DNA from: Nautiliaceae bacterium
Lineage (GTDB): Bacteria; Campylobacterota; Campylobacteria; Campylobacterales; Nautiliaceae
Length of the DNA: 45,167 nucleotides
Direction of reading: 5' to 3'
Assembly (NCBI GenBank): GCA_027062285.1
Contig: JAMOTL010000031.1
Span: forward strand, 1-45,167
Shown here: positions 36,126 to 45,167 of the stretch, piece by piece
How positions within the stretch are numbered: the stretch's first letter is position 1
How the letters are laid out: each line of letters starts with the position of its first letter
The notes under the pieces: generated by a model
What the model was told of the DNA's origin: nothing
The model's input: only the letters and a program-made list of their open reading frames with translations
The model's database searches: none
Position numbers and translations under genes: made by a program

Positions 36126-37193
36126 ATGGCTGTTAATTTCTCTCTTGACGAACTTTTAAGCAGTGTAACGGCTTATAACGCAAGTGATTTACATTTAGTT
36201 GTAAATGCCGAGCCGATGTTAAGAATTGATGGTAAACTTTTGCCGTTAAATCTCCCGAAACTTGAAAATGAAGATATAGTGACATTATGTTATTCGGTTT
36301 TAACTGATGAACAGAAGAAAAATCTTGAAGAAGATTTGGAAATAGATTTTTCTTTTGAAAACCCGGGAGTCGGAAGATTTAGGGCAAATTACTACTACGA
36401 AAGAGGGAATTTAGCAGCGGCATTCAGGATTATTCCACCAAGGCCTTTAACGTTAGAAGAGATTAACGCTCCAAGCGTTTTTAAAAAACTTATAACAAAA
36501 GATAAAGGGCTCATTCTTGTAACAGGTCCTACAGGAAGCGGTAAATCTACCACTCTTGCCGCAATGTTAAATGAAATAAACGAAATGTATCACAAACATA
36601 TAATCACAATCGAAGACCCTATAGAGTTTGTACATGAGCATAAAAAATCTCTTTTTTCCCAAAGAGAAGTCGGAAGAGATACCAAATCGTTTTTGAATGC
36701 TCTAAGAGCATCACTAAGGGAAGACCCGGATGTTATTTTAATCGGTGAGATGAGAGACAAGGAAACTATCGGTGCAGCTATTACGGCAGCTGAAACAGGG
36801 CATCTTGTGTTTGCCACACTTCATACAAACAGTGCCGACCAGACAATAAACAGAATCGTAAACGTTTTCCCGGCAGAAGAACAAGACCAGATTAGAACTC
36901 AGCTCTCAATGGCGCTAAGTGCCGTAATATCTCAGGTACTTATTCCAAAAATCGGTGGTGGAAGAGTTGCCGCTCATGAAATTTTGATAAATAATCCGGC
37001 AATAGCCAATCTTATTCGTGAAAATAAAATTCAACAGATTTATTCTCAAATGCAGCTGAATCAGGGAATTACCGAAATGCAAACAATGAATCAGGTGTTA
37101 GCCGAGCTTGTCAGAAAACATATTATTACAAAAGAAGATGCAATGGCAAAAACTACAAAACCGGAAGAATTAAGGAAAATGATTGGACTTTAA
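36126..37193 (+). CDS. pilT: PilT, twitching motility/pilus retraction ATPase
   Basis: Hexameric ATPase that retracts type IV pili. The 355-residue protein has the N-terminal PAS-like region with ASDLHLVVNAEPMLRIDG, Walker A GPTGSGKSTT, the Asp box ITIEDPIEF, Walker B VILIGEMRD and the His box GHLVFATLHTNSA. The PilT-specific NPAIANLIRENKI motif is also present. It shows that retractile pili, possible phage receptors, are likely made. queA follows directly. Confidence 0.95.
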   Translation: MAVNFSLDELLSSVTAYNASDLHLVVNAEPMLRIDGKLLPLNLPKLENEDIVTLCYSVLTDEQKKNLEEDLEIDFSFENPGVGRFRANYYYERGNLAAAFRIIPPRPLTLEEINAPSVFKKLITKDKGLILVTGPTGSGKSTTLAAMLNEINEMYHKHIITIEDPIEFVHEHKKSLFSQREVGRDTKSFLNALRASLREDPDVILIGEMRDKETIGAAITAAETGHLVFATLHTNSADQTINRIVNVFPAEEQDQIRTQLSMALSAVISQVLIPKIGGGRVAAHEILINNPAIANLIRENKIQQIYSQMQLNQGITEMQTMNQVLAELVRKHIITKEDAMAKTTKPEELRKMIGL

Positions 37194-37200
37194 GGATTTA

Positions 37201-38193
37201 TTGGTTAGTAGTTATGATTATTTTCTCCCGGAAAATCTTATAGCGAAATATCCGGTAACGCCAAGAGACAGTGCAAAACTTCTGGTGTATGACAGAAAAA
37301 ACGATAAAATAATTCATAGTGTATTTAAAAATATTTTGGATTTTGTAGGGGATAAAAGATTTATTTTTAATGATACTAAAGTGATAAAAGCGAGAATTTT
37401 TGGCAAAAAAGAAACAGGCGGCAAAATAGAGCTGCTTTTAAACAGACCATTTAATGATAAGTTCTTAGTCTATATCAGAGGAAAAGTAAAGCCGGGAATG
37501 AAATTATTATTTGAAAATGGACTTGAGGCTAAAGTTGTTGAGCTTTTAGATGACGGAAGCAGGGTGGTGGAGTTTTTTCAAAACGGAAGAAAACTTGTAT
37601 TTTTAGAACTGATAAAAATTTTAGAAAAAATAGGTCATATACCTTTACCCCCTTATATAAAAAGAAGTGATGAAAAATTGGATGAAAAAGAATATCAGAC
37701 AGTATTTGCCAAAAAAGAAGGCGCTGTGGCGGCTCCCACGGCAAGCTTGCATTTTACACCTGAACTTTTAAATAAAATTAATAAAAAAGCCTATCTTACT
37801 CTTCATGTAGGTGCCGGGACTTTTAAACCGGTAGAAGTTGAAGATATAAGAGAGCATAAAATGCATAGTGAATTTTTTGAAATTCCAAAAAAAACTGCTG
37901 AAATTTTAGATTCTGATGAGGAAATTGTAGCAGTTGGGACTACATCAACGAGGACAATAGAATATTACGCAAGAACTAAAAAACTTTCAGGTGAATGCGA
38001 TTTGTTTTTAAATCCTTTAAATCCTCCGATTAGAGTAAATCATCTACTGACTAATTTTCATCTTCCTAAATCAACTCTTATAATGCTTGTAGCCTCTTTC
38101 ATAGGTAGAGAAAAAACGCTTAAGTTGTATGAAGAAGCAATAAAAAAGAATTATCGCTTTTACAGTTACGGCGATGCTATGCTTATTTTATAA
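37201..38193 (+). CDS. queA: QueA, S-adenosylmethionine:tRNA ribosyltransferase-isomerase
   Basis: Adds the epoxyqueuosine precursor ring to tRNA wobble G. The 330-residue protein shows YDYFLPENLIAKYP, FNDTKVIKARIFG, AAPTASLHFT, TLHVGAGTFKPV and NHLLTNFHLPKSTLIMLV. The TTG at 37201 is preferred to a TTG at 37183 inside pilT. It lines up with other QueA N-termini and has AAGGA four bases upstream. Confidence 0.93.
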   Translation: MVSSYDYFLPENLIAKYPVTPRDSAKLLVYDRKNDKIIHSVFKNILDFVGDKRFIFNDTKVIKARIFGKKETGGKIELLLNRPFNDKFLVYIRGKVKPGMKLLFENGLEAKVVELLDDGSRVVEFFQNGRKLVFLELIKILEKIGHIPLPPYIKRSDEKLDEKEYQTVFAKKEGAVAAPTASLHFTPELLNKINKKAYLTLHVGAGTFKPVEVEDIREHKMHSEFFEIPKKTAEILDSDEEIVAVGTTSTRTIEYYARTKKLSGECDLFLNPLNPPIRVNHLLTNFHLPKSTLIMLVASFIGREKTLKLYEEAIKKNYRFYSYGDAMLIL

Positions 38194-38205
38194 AGGAGTA
38201 TTATT

Positions 38206-39831
38206 ATGAATAATTTAGATTTTTCAAAACCTATTGAAATAGCACCGAAAATCTGGTGGGTGGGTTATGTTATTCCTGACGATCCTTTTCAATGTCATGT
38301 TTATTTGATAGAAAACGGAGATGAAAGTATTTTAATAGATCCGGGAAGCATGATTACCTTTCCTGTAACTCTTGAAAAAATTGTCCAAGTTACGGCACTT
38401 AAAAATATTAAATACATAATTATGCATCATCAAGATCCGGATATTGTGGGATGTTATTCGACTCTAGAATCCATTATGCCTTACAGGGAAGACAGAAGAA
38501 TAGTTACTCATTGGAGAACTTGGATGCTTTTAAAACATTATCAATGGAAGACACCTTTTTATCTTGTGGATAAAGAAGATTGGAAATTAAAAGCCGGAAA
38601 TAAAGAATTGGAATTTATATTTACTCCATATGCTCATTTTGCAGGGGCTATATGTACATATGACAAAGAAAATGAATTAATTTTTTCGAGCGATATTTTT
38701 GGAGGACTTACTGAAAAATTCAAATTTTATGCGGATAAAGATTATTTGGAAGAAGCAAAACTGTTTCACAAACATTATATGCCTCATAAAACCGTATTAA
38801 ATTATGCTTTAAAAAAAATTGAAGAAAAACATCCGAAAATAATAGCTCCCCAACATGGAAGCATTATAAAAGAAGACATGGTTCAGTATATGATAGACGG
38901 TCTTAAAGATTTGGATTGTGGACTTTATTTAATGGATGATTATATAGATGATGTCTTTATTTTAAATGAAGTAGATGAAATATTAAAAGCATTTATTGAA
39001 TCTTTAATAGTAAATGAGCCTTTTGAAAAATTAATCAGTAAACTTTATGAGTTTTTACATAATCATATAGGGCTTAACGCTGTTAGTGTTATAACGGACC
39101 ATTTTAAATGTACTATTAATGAAAAAGGAAAAAGCCAAAAAGATATAAGAGCCGATTACGAATTTGACATTATGTTTAAAAACGAAAAAATAGGTAAAAT
39201 AGTTTTTGAATTTTTGGGCTCTTTAAATGAAAAAGATAAAATGTTTTTAGATGTTTTGAATAAAAAACTATCATTGCCTCTTGGTGCGTCTCTTTATAGA
39301 TATTTAATTTTAAAAGAGTATGAAGAAAAAGAAAGAGTTCTTTATGAAAAAAGTATAAAAGACCCGTTAACTAAACTTTATAATAGAAATTACTTATACG
39401 ACTTTTTAGATAGAAAAATAAAAGAAGCGAAAAAACACAATTTTCCTTTGTCTCTTGCCGTTATTGATATAGATTTTTTTAAAAAAATAAATGATACGTA
39501 CGGGCATCTGATTGGAGATTGTGTATTAAAGTCTCTTGCTAGAATTTTACAAAAACATTTTAGAGGGAGTGATATTATCGCAAGGTTCGGAGGAGAAGAG
39601 TTTGTCGTGGTTTTACCTTTTTGCGATTTAAAAGATGCTTGTAATAGGCTGGAGCTTTTAAGAAAAGAAATTGAATCTGAATATTTTTGTAAAAATAATT
39701 TGAAAGTTACGGTAAGTATTGGAGTTACAGAATTAAAAAAAGAAGATGATAAAAACTCATTAATTCAAAGGGCAGATGAAAATCTATATGAAGCAAAAAA
39801 AAGCGGGAGAAACAAAGTAGTTTGTAAATAA
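38206..39831 (+). CDS. Di-iron metallo-beta-lactamase-fold (ODP-like) / GGDEF fusion: candidate O2- or redox-sensing diguanylate cyclase
   Basis: Probably makes c-di-GMP under control of a di-iron sensor. The N-terminal beta-lactamase fold (1 to about 235) is of the flavodiiron/ODP type. Ligand motifs are HHQDPD (about 74-79; Asp replaces the usual Glu), AHFAGAI, SSDIFGG and APQHGSI. A middle region (about 260-380) looks GAF-like. The C-terminal GGDEF domain has RFGGEEF as active site and RGSD as inhibitory RxxD five residues before it. There is no flavodoxin domain or membrane segment, so it is a soluble sensor. AAAGGAG precedes its ATG. Confidence 0.9.
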   Translation: MNNLDFSKPIEIAPKIWWVGYVIPDDPFQCHVYLIENGDESILIDPGSMITFPVTLEKIVQVTALKNIKYIIMHHQDPDIVGCYSTLESIMPYREDRRIVTHWRTWMLLKHYQWKTPFYLVDKEDWKLKAGNKELEFIFTPYAHFAGAICTYDKENELIFSSDIFGGLTEKFKFYADKDYLEEAKLFHKHYMPHKTVLNYALKKIEEKHPKIIAPQHGSIIKEDMVQYMIDGLKDLDCGLYLMDDYIDDVFILNEVDEILKAFIESLIVNEPFEKLISKLYEFLHNHIGLNAVSVITDHFKCTINEKGKSQKDIRADYEFDIMFKNEKIGKIVFEFLGSLNEKDKMFLDVLNKKLSLPLGASLYRYLILKEYEEKERVLYEKSIKDPLTKLYNRNYLYDFLDRKIKEAKKHNFPLSLAVIDIDFFKKINDTYGHLIGDCVLKSLARILQKHFRGSDIIARFGGEEFVVVLPFCDLKDACNRLELLRKEIESEYFCKNNLKVTVSIGVTELKKEDDKNSLIQRADENLYEAKKSGRNKVVCK

Positions 39832-39832
39832 A

Positions 39833-40270
39833 TTATTGTACGATTTTATCAACCCACATAGCAAACTGAAATTCCGGCAGTGCTCCCATTACTCTGTCGA
39901 TTTCCTGTCCGTCTTTTAGAGCAACAATTGTAGGAATGCTTCTAATGCCAAATTGTGCCGCAACTTCAGGCACTTCTTCAGTGTTTACTTTTAAAAAGTT
40001 TGCTTTTAAAGGATATTGTTGCGCCACTTTTTCAAATGTAGGCGCAAACATTTGACATGGACCGCACCATACAGCCCAAAAGTCAATAATTACAGGAACT
40101 GTTACATTTTTTACGATTTTGGCAAATTCAGCTGCATTTTCTATTTTTATAGGTTTATTATCAAGCAGATTACCTTTACAAACACCGCATACAGCTTTTT
40201 TATATTCGTCTTTTTTTGGTAATTTATTCAAACTTTTACAATGCGGACATGCTACTACAATAGTTTCCAT
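39833..40270 (-). CDS. trxC: Thioredoxin 2-like protein with N-terminal zinc ribbon (TrxC)
   Basis: Cytoplasmic disulfide reductase. The 145 residues begin with a zinc ribbon (CPHC and CGVC, near 9-31), followed by a thioredoxin fold with active site WCGPCQ and the cis-Pro in IRSIPTIVALKDG. This is the TrxC layout, linked elsewhere to oxidative-stress tolerance. GGAGGGG precedes the start. The gene has its own strong promoter and converges on the cyclase gene. Confidence 0.92.
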   Translation of the reverse strand: METIVVACPHCKSLNKLPKKDEYKKAVCGVCKGNLLDNKPIKIENAAEFAKIVKNVTVPVIIDFWAVWCGPCQMFAPTFEKVAQQYPLKANFLKVNTEEVPEVAAQFGIRSIPTIVALKDGQEIDRVMGALPEFQFAMWVDKIVQ

Positions 40271-40296
40271 ATTTCCCCTCCATTATTTTTAGTGTC

Positions 40297-40325
40297 ATTG
40301 TATCAAGTTTGTTTATTTTTGTCAA
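40297..40325 (-). promoter_or_regulatory. Sigma-70-type promoter of trxC
   Basis: On the minus strand TTGACA (40325-40320) and TACAAT (40302-40297) are separated by exactly 17 bases. They lie about 27 bases upstream of the trxC ATG. It is the clearest two-box promoter in the window. Confidence 0.75.
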
Positions 40326-40326
40326 C

Positions 40327-42495
40327 TTATAGCTTAACTATTTTTGCTCCGTATCCTCCCATATGGGATGGAGCGTCTTTAAATTCTTTAACTAACGGGT
40401 GATTTTTTAAAAGCTCTGTAATTCCTTTTGCCAAAATTCCTTTACCCATTCCGTGATAAATCCACACTTCCTCAAGTCCTGCAAGTGCGGCTTTATTTAG
40501 ATATTCTTCCGTTTTTTCAATAGCTTCTTCAAGTCTTAGTCCATGCAGGTCAAGTTTTACGTCTATTTTATCAGGTTTTGGTTTATAGATTTTTGTAGTT
40601 TTCTTAACCGGTGCCAGATAAGGTTTAAGAGCCGATTTTGATATGAGTAGTTTTTTACCGTCAAATTCCACTAATGCGTTTTTGCCTTTAAGTTCTATTA
40701 TTGTTCCAACGCTGTTTCCGTATTTTACTCTGTCTCCTATATTAAATTCTTTTTTAATCTCTTCTTTTTGTATTTTTATTTTACTTCTTATTTTATGAGC
40801 TTCGTTTAGCTTTCTATGGGCGTCTTTAATGTCTTTTGCTTTTATTGCTTCTTTTGCAGCTTTTATAGCGGCGTTGTATTCACGGAGCAGTTTTTCTTTT
40901 TCTTTTTCGATTTTTTCGTTAAATTCTTCTTTTTGTCGCAGCAGTGATTCTTTTAGAAGTTTTACGCTTTCAAGTTCGCTTTCAAGTTCTTTGATTTTTT
41001 GTTTTTGCTCGAATTCTAATTGTGCCGATTTTTCAATTAAAGAGTCTAATTTTTCCAAATCTTCACTGTATTCCTGTTTTGCTTTTTGAATGATATTCAG
41101 CGGAATTCCGTATCTTTTTGCCGTTTCAAACGCGTAACTTTTACCTATTGTTCCTTTTATAAATTCATATGTAGGTTTTTGATTTTTTTCATCGTAAATT
41201 GCAGCTAAGAGTTCCACTTCTTCATTTTGGGCAAGAAGAGTTGCTAAGCGTTTGTGATGGGTGGTTATAACGATACGGTTTTTTTTCATAAGCTCTTCAA
41301 TTATCACTTTAAATAAACTCGCTGCTTCGTTCGCGTCGGTACCGAGTTCTATTTCATCTACACCTATTAACAGATTTTCTTTGCCGAATACTTCTTTAAA
41401 TTCTTTAATTCTTCCTGCAAATGTAGAGATGTCGTTTTTTACGTTTTGAGGGTCGTCGATTATCGGTTTTATCTCTTTAAAATGAGGAATTAAGGAGTTT
41501 TCTCTGATTTTCATAGGAAGAAGATATTTGCTCATAAATGCGGCACTTAGAATTGACTTAAGTAGCATTGTTTTACCGCCGGCGTTTACTCCCGTAATAA
41601 TTAAAACCTGTTTGTCCCATTCAAGATTTATGGGTTTGCACTCTTTAAGCGCCGGGTGGCAAAAATCTCTTAAATACATCTTTTTTGTTTTAAATGAGGG
41701 AATAATAAATTCAAGGTTTTCATTTTTTGCCATAAAAACACGAGCTTGGAGTGCGTCGAATTTATCAAATTCTTTATTGATAAATTCCAAGAATTTAACC
41801 CATTTTCTAAGTGTTTCACTAAAAATTTTGGCAATTTCATAAAGTTTTTCTTCTTTAATGCTTTCAAGCTCGTCAAGCTGTTTTTTTAATTTTTCGATCC
41901 CTCTTGGGAATACGTAAAAAAATCCGCTGCTGCTTCTTCCGAGTATCTCGGCGTCTAAAACTTTATTAAATCCTCCTCTAACAAGCAGCGTCTCTTCACC
42001 CTGTTGTAAGTGAATTTGTCTGTCAACTAAAAACGGTTCTAATTTTTTTGAATTCAAATATTTATAAAGTTGCTGTCGGATAAGGGATTTTTTCTCTTTT
42101 ATTCTTTCATTAATCAAATCAATCTCTTCAAATCCTATAACTTCACCTTTTTCATTGTAATGTTTTAAGATTTTTTCTATTTCATCGGGAATTTTTATCT
42201 TATCAAACCATTCGGCTAAATCCGGCCAGTTTCTGCTTTTTAAATATTTAAAGTAATTTATTATTTTTACAAATTCAAAAATCTGGTCGTGTTTAAGGTT
42301 TCCGTATTTTTTTAAATGCATAATTTCACTATCAAGCACTTTTACGCTTGGAGGCTGTTTAAAATCTTTATTTGAAAGTTTTTGTAAATATTCGTAATTT
42401 TTTCTGATATCACCCTCAAGAGTATAATCTTTTTCTCTTGCGTAGAGGTTTGAGAGTTTTTGAATGTAATCACCTAAGTCAAGTTTTTTTACCAT
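40327..42495 (-). CDS. mutS2: MutS2, endonuclease/ATPase
   Basis: MutS-like ATPase without the mismatch-recognition domain. Members suppress recombination or rescue collided ribosomes. The 722 residues have a helical N-terminus, Walker A GVNAGGKTMLLK, IGVDEIELGTDANEAA (Walker B), a long coiled coil (about 475-580) and a C-terminal Smr domain. The Smr domain has LDLHGLRLEEA and VWIYHGMGKGILAKGI. It is a little shorter than Bacillus MutS2. Confidence 0.95.
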   Translation of the reverse strand: MVKKLDLGDYIQKLSNLYAREKDYTLEGDIRKNYEYLQKLSNKDFKQPPSVKVLDSEIMHLKKYGNLKHDQIFEFVKIINYFKYLKSRNWPDLAEWFDKIKIPDEIEKILKHYNEKGEVIGFEEIDLINERIKEKKSLIRQQLYKYLNSKKLEPFLVDRQIHLQQGEETLLVRGGFNKVLDAEILGRSSSGFFYVFPRGIEKLKKQLDELESIKEEKLYEIAKIFSETLRKWVKFLEFINKEFDKFDALQARVFMAKNENLEFIIPSFKTKKMYLRDFCHPALKECKPINLEWDKQVLIITGVNAGGKTMLLKSILSAAFMSKYLLPMKIRENSLIPHFKEIKPIIDDPQNVKNDISTFAGRIKEFKEVFGKENLLIGVDEIELGTDANEAASLFKVIIEELMKKNRIVITTHHKRLATLLAQNEEVELLAAIYDEKNQKPTYEFIKGTIGKSYAFETAKRYGIPLNIIQKAKQEYSEDLEKLDSLIEKSAQLEFEQKQKIKELESELESVKLLKESLLRQKEEFNEKIEKEKEKLLREYNAAIKAAKEAIKAKDIKDAHRKLNEAHKIRSKIKIQKEEIKKEFNIGDRVKYGNSVGTIIELKGKNALVEFDGKKLLISKSALKPYLAPVKKTTKIYKPKPDKIDVKLDLHGLRLEEAIEKTEEYLNKAALAGLEEVWIYHGMGKGILAKGITELLKNHPLVKEFKDAPSHMGGYGAKIVKL

Positions 42496-42498
42496 TTG

Positions 42499-43038
42499 CT
42501 ACCTTATTAAATCAATATATTCATTTTTGTATTTGACATAATTTTGTGCATTTTTGTAGATGTTTTCTACTTCTTCGTCGGTTAATTCTCTTACTACTTT
42601 TGCCGGTGAGCCTAAAATAAGGCTTCTTGGAGGAAATTTTTTTCCGCCGGTGACCAAAGCCCCGGCTCCTACAATAGATTCATCTCCGATTTCAGCACCG
42701 TCAAGAATTGTAGCACTCATACCTATAAGACAAGCATTTCCTATTTTACATCCGTGAAGCATTACGCGGTGCGCGATTGTTACGTCATCACCTATGATTG
42801 TAGGAAATCCGTCACCGATTTTCTTTTCTTTTTTATAGTGTGTGACATGTATCATGGTGAGATCTTGAATTGAAGTACGTTTTCCGATTTTTATGTAATG
42901 AACGTCACCTCTTATCACACACCCAAACCAAATGCTGCTGTCTTCTCCTATTTCAACATCTCCGATAATATTGGCACTCGGTGCAATCCAGGCAGAAGAA
43001 GCGATTTTTGGGAAATCATCTTTATAGCGTAAAATCAT
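42499..43038 (-). CDS. Gamma-carbonic-anhydrase-like hexapeptide protein
   Basis: A 179-residue left-handed beta helix (YrdA/PaaY/gamma-CA group) of about seven hexapeptide coils. Histidines at zinc-ligand positions are IHVTHYKKE, DVTIAHRVMLHGC and nearby. Members may be carbonic anhydrases or chaperone-like, and the activity is unproven here. It is 9 bases downstream of uvrB and 3 bases before mutS2, so they form one operon. Confidence 0.9.
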   Translation of the reverse strand: MILRYKDDFPKIASSAWIAPSANIIGDVEIGEDSSIWFGCVIRGDVHYIKIGKRTSIQDLTMIHVTHYKKEKKIGDGFPTIIGDDVTIAHRVMLHGCKIGNACLIGMSATILDGAEIGDESIVGAGALVTGGKKFPPRSLILGSPAKVVRELTDEEVENIYKNAQNYVKYKNEYIDLIR

Positions 43039-43047
43039 TATCTCTCC

Positions 43048-45078
43048 TTATTTCATTTTTTTAAGCTCTTCAATTTTGTCTCTTAGCATTGCCGCTTTTT
43101 CAAATTCAAGCGCTTTTGCCGCTTCTTGCATCTCTTTTCTGAGTTTTGCGATTATCGCTTTTTTCTCTTTGGGAGGAATTTTGTTTTTGTTTTTAAGCTC
43201 TTTTGCAATTGCTTCGTATCCTTCTTCTTTTAGAGATTTATCAAGTTTTCTAACCGTGCTTTTTGGTGTAATGCCGTGTTTTTTATTATATTCTTTTTGT
43301 TTGATACGTCTTGAGATTGTGGTTTTAATCGCTCTATACATTGAGCCTGTGATTTTATCTTTTATTTTTTCAAGTACTTCAAGGTCATCATCAAGAACAA
43401 TAGGCTCTTCGATTTTACCGGCAAACATCAAAACACGCCCGTTGACGTTTCTAGCCGCTCTTCCCATCGTCTGGATAAGGCTTGTTTCGCTTCTTAAGAA
43501 TCCTTCTTTATCGGCGTCTAAAATAGCCACCATTGAAACTTCCGGTAAATCCAGACCTTCTCTAAGGAGGTTAATACCGATTAACATATCAAACTCGCCT
43601 GAACGTAAGCCTCTTATTATTTCGTTTCTCTCTACTACGTCGATGTCGCTGTGCATGTATTTGACTTTAAGTCCCATTTCAAGATAATATTTTTGAAGCT
43701 CTTCCGCCATTTTTTTTGTAAGGGTCGTAACAAGCACTTTTTCGCCTCTTTTTATAACCTCTTTTGCCCTGTCATAGAGTGTGGCTACCTGGTTTTGGCT
43801 TGGCAAAAGCTCAACAACCGGGTCAAGAAGACCTGTCGGACGAATAATCTGCTCGGCTACGCAGGTTGAAATCTCAAGTTCATATTCCCCGGGTGTGGCT
43901 GAAACGAACAGGTAATGAGGCGCTTTATTTATAAATTCATCAAACTTATAAGGCCTGTTATCAAGAGCGCTTGGAAGTCTGAATCCATACTCTACGAGTA
44001 CTTCTTTTCTAGCTCTATCTCCATTATACATTCCTCTAAACTGCGGCAAACTTACGTGAGATTCATCCACGATTACCAGATAAGGTTTTCCTTTTATTTC
44101 AAAATAATCAAGTAAAGAGTAAGGAGTTTCACCCGGTTTTTTACCTGTTAAGTGTCTTGCGTAGTTTTCAATTCCTTTACAGGTTCCTGTAGTTTCAAGC
44201 ATCTCAAGGTCAAATTCGGTTCTTTGTTTAAGGCGCTGATATTCGATTATTTTGCCTTGCTTTTCAAATTCCTGTAATCTTTCCTGAAGTTCTTTTTCAA
44301 TGGAATTTACAGCTTCTGCCAGGCGGTTTTGACCTACTATGAATTGATTTGCCGCATATATTGTAATTTCTTTTAAGTCTTGAAGTTTTTCATTTGTCAT
44401 ATAGTCAATTGTATAAATTCTGTCTATTTCATCTCCGAAAAATTCAACCCTTATTACGTCATCTTCGAAGTATGTAGGAAAAATATCAATCACTTCTCCC
44501 TGGACTCTGAAATTTCCTCTTTCAAAATATTTATCATTTCTGGTATATCCCATGGATAATAATCTAAGCATAAATTCCCGCTGGTTAATTTCATCCCCTA
44601 CGGCAATTTTTGCTACCATTTTTTTGTATTCAAGCGGGTTACCAAGTCCGTAAAGAGCAGAAACGGAAGCCACTACTATTACGTCGTCATATTCAAGAAG
44701 ACTGGCCGTAGCGCTGACTCTTAGTCTTTCAAGTTCTGCGTTGATTGAGCTATCTTTTTCAATGAATAAATCCTGTCTTGGAAGATAAGCTTCAGGCTGA
44801 TAATAATCATAATAGCTTATAAAATATTCTACGTGGTTCTTTGGAAAAAATTCTTTAAATTCACTGTAAAGCTGAGCTGCAAGGGTTTTGTTGTGTGTTA
44901 GTATTAGAGTTGGTATTTGTAACTCTTTTATAATATTTGCCATTGTAAACGTTTTTCCGCTTCCGGTTACTCCTATGAGCGTATTATAGCGACTGCCCTT
45001 TTTTATACAGTTGGTTAATTTTTCGATAGCTTGAGGCTGATCTCCTGTGGGTTTGAAGTTTGAATTTAATTTGAACAA
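43048..45078 (-). CDS. uvrB: UvrB, nucleotide excision repair helicase subunit
   Basis: Damage-verification subunit of UvrABC. The 676-residue protein has [16 protein letters not shown] (Walker A, about 35-50), a beta-hairpin region with [12 protein letters not shown] (about 90-101), helicase motifs [34 protein letters not shown] and QTMGRAARN, and a C-terminal UVR domain ([19 protein letters not shown]) for UvrC. It is the first gene of the uvrB-gamma-CA-mutS2 operon. Confidence 0.97.
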   Translation of the reverse strand: MFKLNSNFKPTGDQPQAIEKLTNCIKKGSRYNTLIGVTGSGKTFTMANIIKELQIPTLILTHNKTLAAQLYSEFKEFFPKNHVEYFISYYDYYQPEAYLPRQDLFIEKDSSINAELERLRVSATASLLEYDDVIVVASVSALYGLGNPLEYKKMVAKIAVGDEINQREFMLRLLSMGYTRNDKYFERGNFRVQGEVIDIFPTYFEDDVIRVEFFGDEIDRIYTIDYMTNEKLQDLKEITIYAANQFIVGQNRLAEAVNSIEKELQERLQEFEKQGKIIEYQRLKQRTEFDLEMLETTGTCKGIENYARHLTGKKPGETPYSLLDYFEIKGKPYLVIVDESHVSLPQFRGMYNGDRARKEVLVEYGFRLPSALDNRPYKFDEFINKAPHYLFVSATPGEYELEISTCVAEQIIRPTGLLDPVVELLPSQNQVATLYDRAKEVIKRGEKVLVTTLTKKMAEELQKYYLEMGLKVKYMHSDIDVVERNEIIRGLRSGEFDMLIGINLLREGLDLPEVSMVAILDADKEGFLRSETSLIQTMGRAARNVNGRVLMFAGKIEEPIVLDDDLEVLEKIKDKITGSMYRAIKTTISRRIKQKEYNKKHGITPKSTVRKLDKSLKEEGYEAIAKELKNKNKIPPKEKKAIIAKLRKEMQEAAKALEFEKAAMLRDKIEELKKMK

Positions 45079-45128
45079 ATTGCTCCTTTTTATTATAATT
45101 ATATCAAATATAAAAAAAGGATGAAAGA
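45079..45128. promoter_or_regulatory. Divergent promoter region of uvrB and the next gene
   Basis: The 50-base spacer contains ATTATAATTATATC (about 45092-45105), which supplies TATAAT boxes on the minus strand for uvrB and a TATAAT-like box on the plus strand. AAAAGGAGC precedes uvrB and AAAGGATG precedes the rightward gene. No LexA-type operator was recognised. Confidence 0.45.
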
Positions 45129-45167
45129 ATGGATTTACTCGCGAAATTAAACGAAAAAATTGAGGAT
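45129..45167 (+). CDS. Start of a rightward gene, cut by the window end
   Basis: Thirteen codons are visible ([13 protein letters not shown]), preceded by AAAGGATGAAAGA. The frame is open to the window end. The helical, charged start gives no family. An ATG at 45121 in another frame stops after nine codons and is rejected. Confidence 0.6.
   Translation, partial: MDLLAKLNEKIED

Noticed and set aside
43076-43687. 203-codon rightward frame inside uvrB
   Set aside because: Antisense shadow of a clear uvrB gene, Ser/Phe-rich from reverse codon bias, with no independent signals. The same holds for other long frames opposite coaBC, glmU, minD and sbcC.

Overview
The window is an AT-rich bacterial chromosome segment whose conserved genes and gene order point to Campylobacterota (epsilonproteobacteria). 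The runs fliP/glmU/coaBC/hypothetical/uppS/prepilin peptidase/LptF-G/truA and ilvC/minD/minE/dprA/ruvX match, from memory, the neighbourhoods in Campylobacter and Helicobacter. A Nautiliales-type (Nautilia, Caminibacter, Lebetimonas) vent thermophile is my best guess; this is inference and the genus cannot be fixed from here.

Region 1 (about 80-9890) is an integrated filamentous phage (inovirus-type prophage). It sits in the initiator tRNA gene: an intact tRNA-fMet (48-124) carries the left copy of a 48-bp direct repeat (80-127), and the right copy, an orphan tRNA 3' half, lies at 9843-9890. The excised circle would be 9763 bp. A leftward operon reads: tyrosine integrase, unknown 123-aa protein, single-strand-binding (pV-like) protein, unknown 78-aa protein, a GC-rich palindromic intergenic region, major coat (pVIII-like), a membrane-anchored secreted protein, a 32-aa hydrophobic (pVII/pIX-like) protein, pIII-like adhesin, pVI-like protein, Zot/pI ATPase, pIV secretin, a hairpin-bearing intergenic region, and an HUH replication initiator. 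A rightward module holds an HTH repressor, a small membrane protein and a small secreted Cys protein. Two small membrane-protein genes lie at the right end.

The most interesting point is that the attachment site lies inside the 3' end of the replication gene. In the prophage, rep reads antisense through tRNA-fMet and tRNA-Gln. When the circle is rebuilt on paper, rep stays in frame across the att core, gains a 13-residue acidic tail and stops about 30 nt before the two small membrane-protein genes. Integration would therefore swap the Rep C-terminus and cut two genes off the phage operon. Repeated GGGGC-type leaders before rep, ssb, int and the secretin resemble the f1 gene II operator bound by gene V protein.

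Region 2 (9988-14152, rightward) holds sbcD, sbcC and purN. Region 3 (14149-20332, leftward) is a tightly overlapping housekeeping operon from glmU down to truA. Region 4 (20382-26068, rightward) holds a PomA/PomB-type flagellar stator, fliP, trmA, a 33-aa membrane protein, a ketopantoate-reductase-like gene and a membrane diguanylate cyclase that seems to start at a non-ATG codon. Region 5 (26042-30730, leftward) is ilvC-minD-minE-polysaccharide deacetylase-dprA-DNA glycosylase-ruvX, overlapping throughout. Region 6 (30797-34211, rightward) holds a type II/IV-pilus-like assembly ATPase and inner-membrane protein. Region 7 is hemL with an AtpZ/AtpI-like gene (leftward), then gatC, pilT, queA and a di-iron-type metallo-beta-lactamase/GGDEF fusion (rightward). 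Region 8 (39833-45078, leftward) holds a zinc-ribbon thioredoxin, mutS2, a gamma-carbonic-anhydrase-like protein and uvrB. The start of a rightward gene is cut by the window end.

The type IV pilus/competence genes (prepilin peptidase, GspE/GspF-like, PilT) may matter to the prophage, since filamentous phages commonly enter through retractile pili. No CRISPR array, insertion sequence or rRNA was seen. No stretch above about 300 bases lacks a gene; the longest is the phage intergenic region at 6328-6581.
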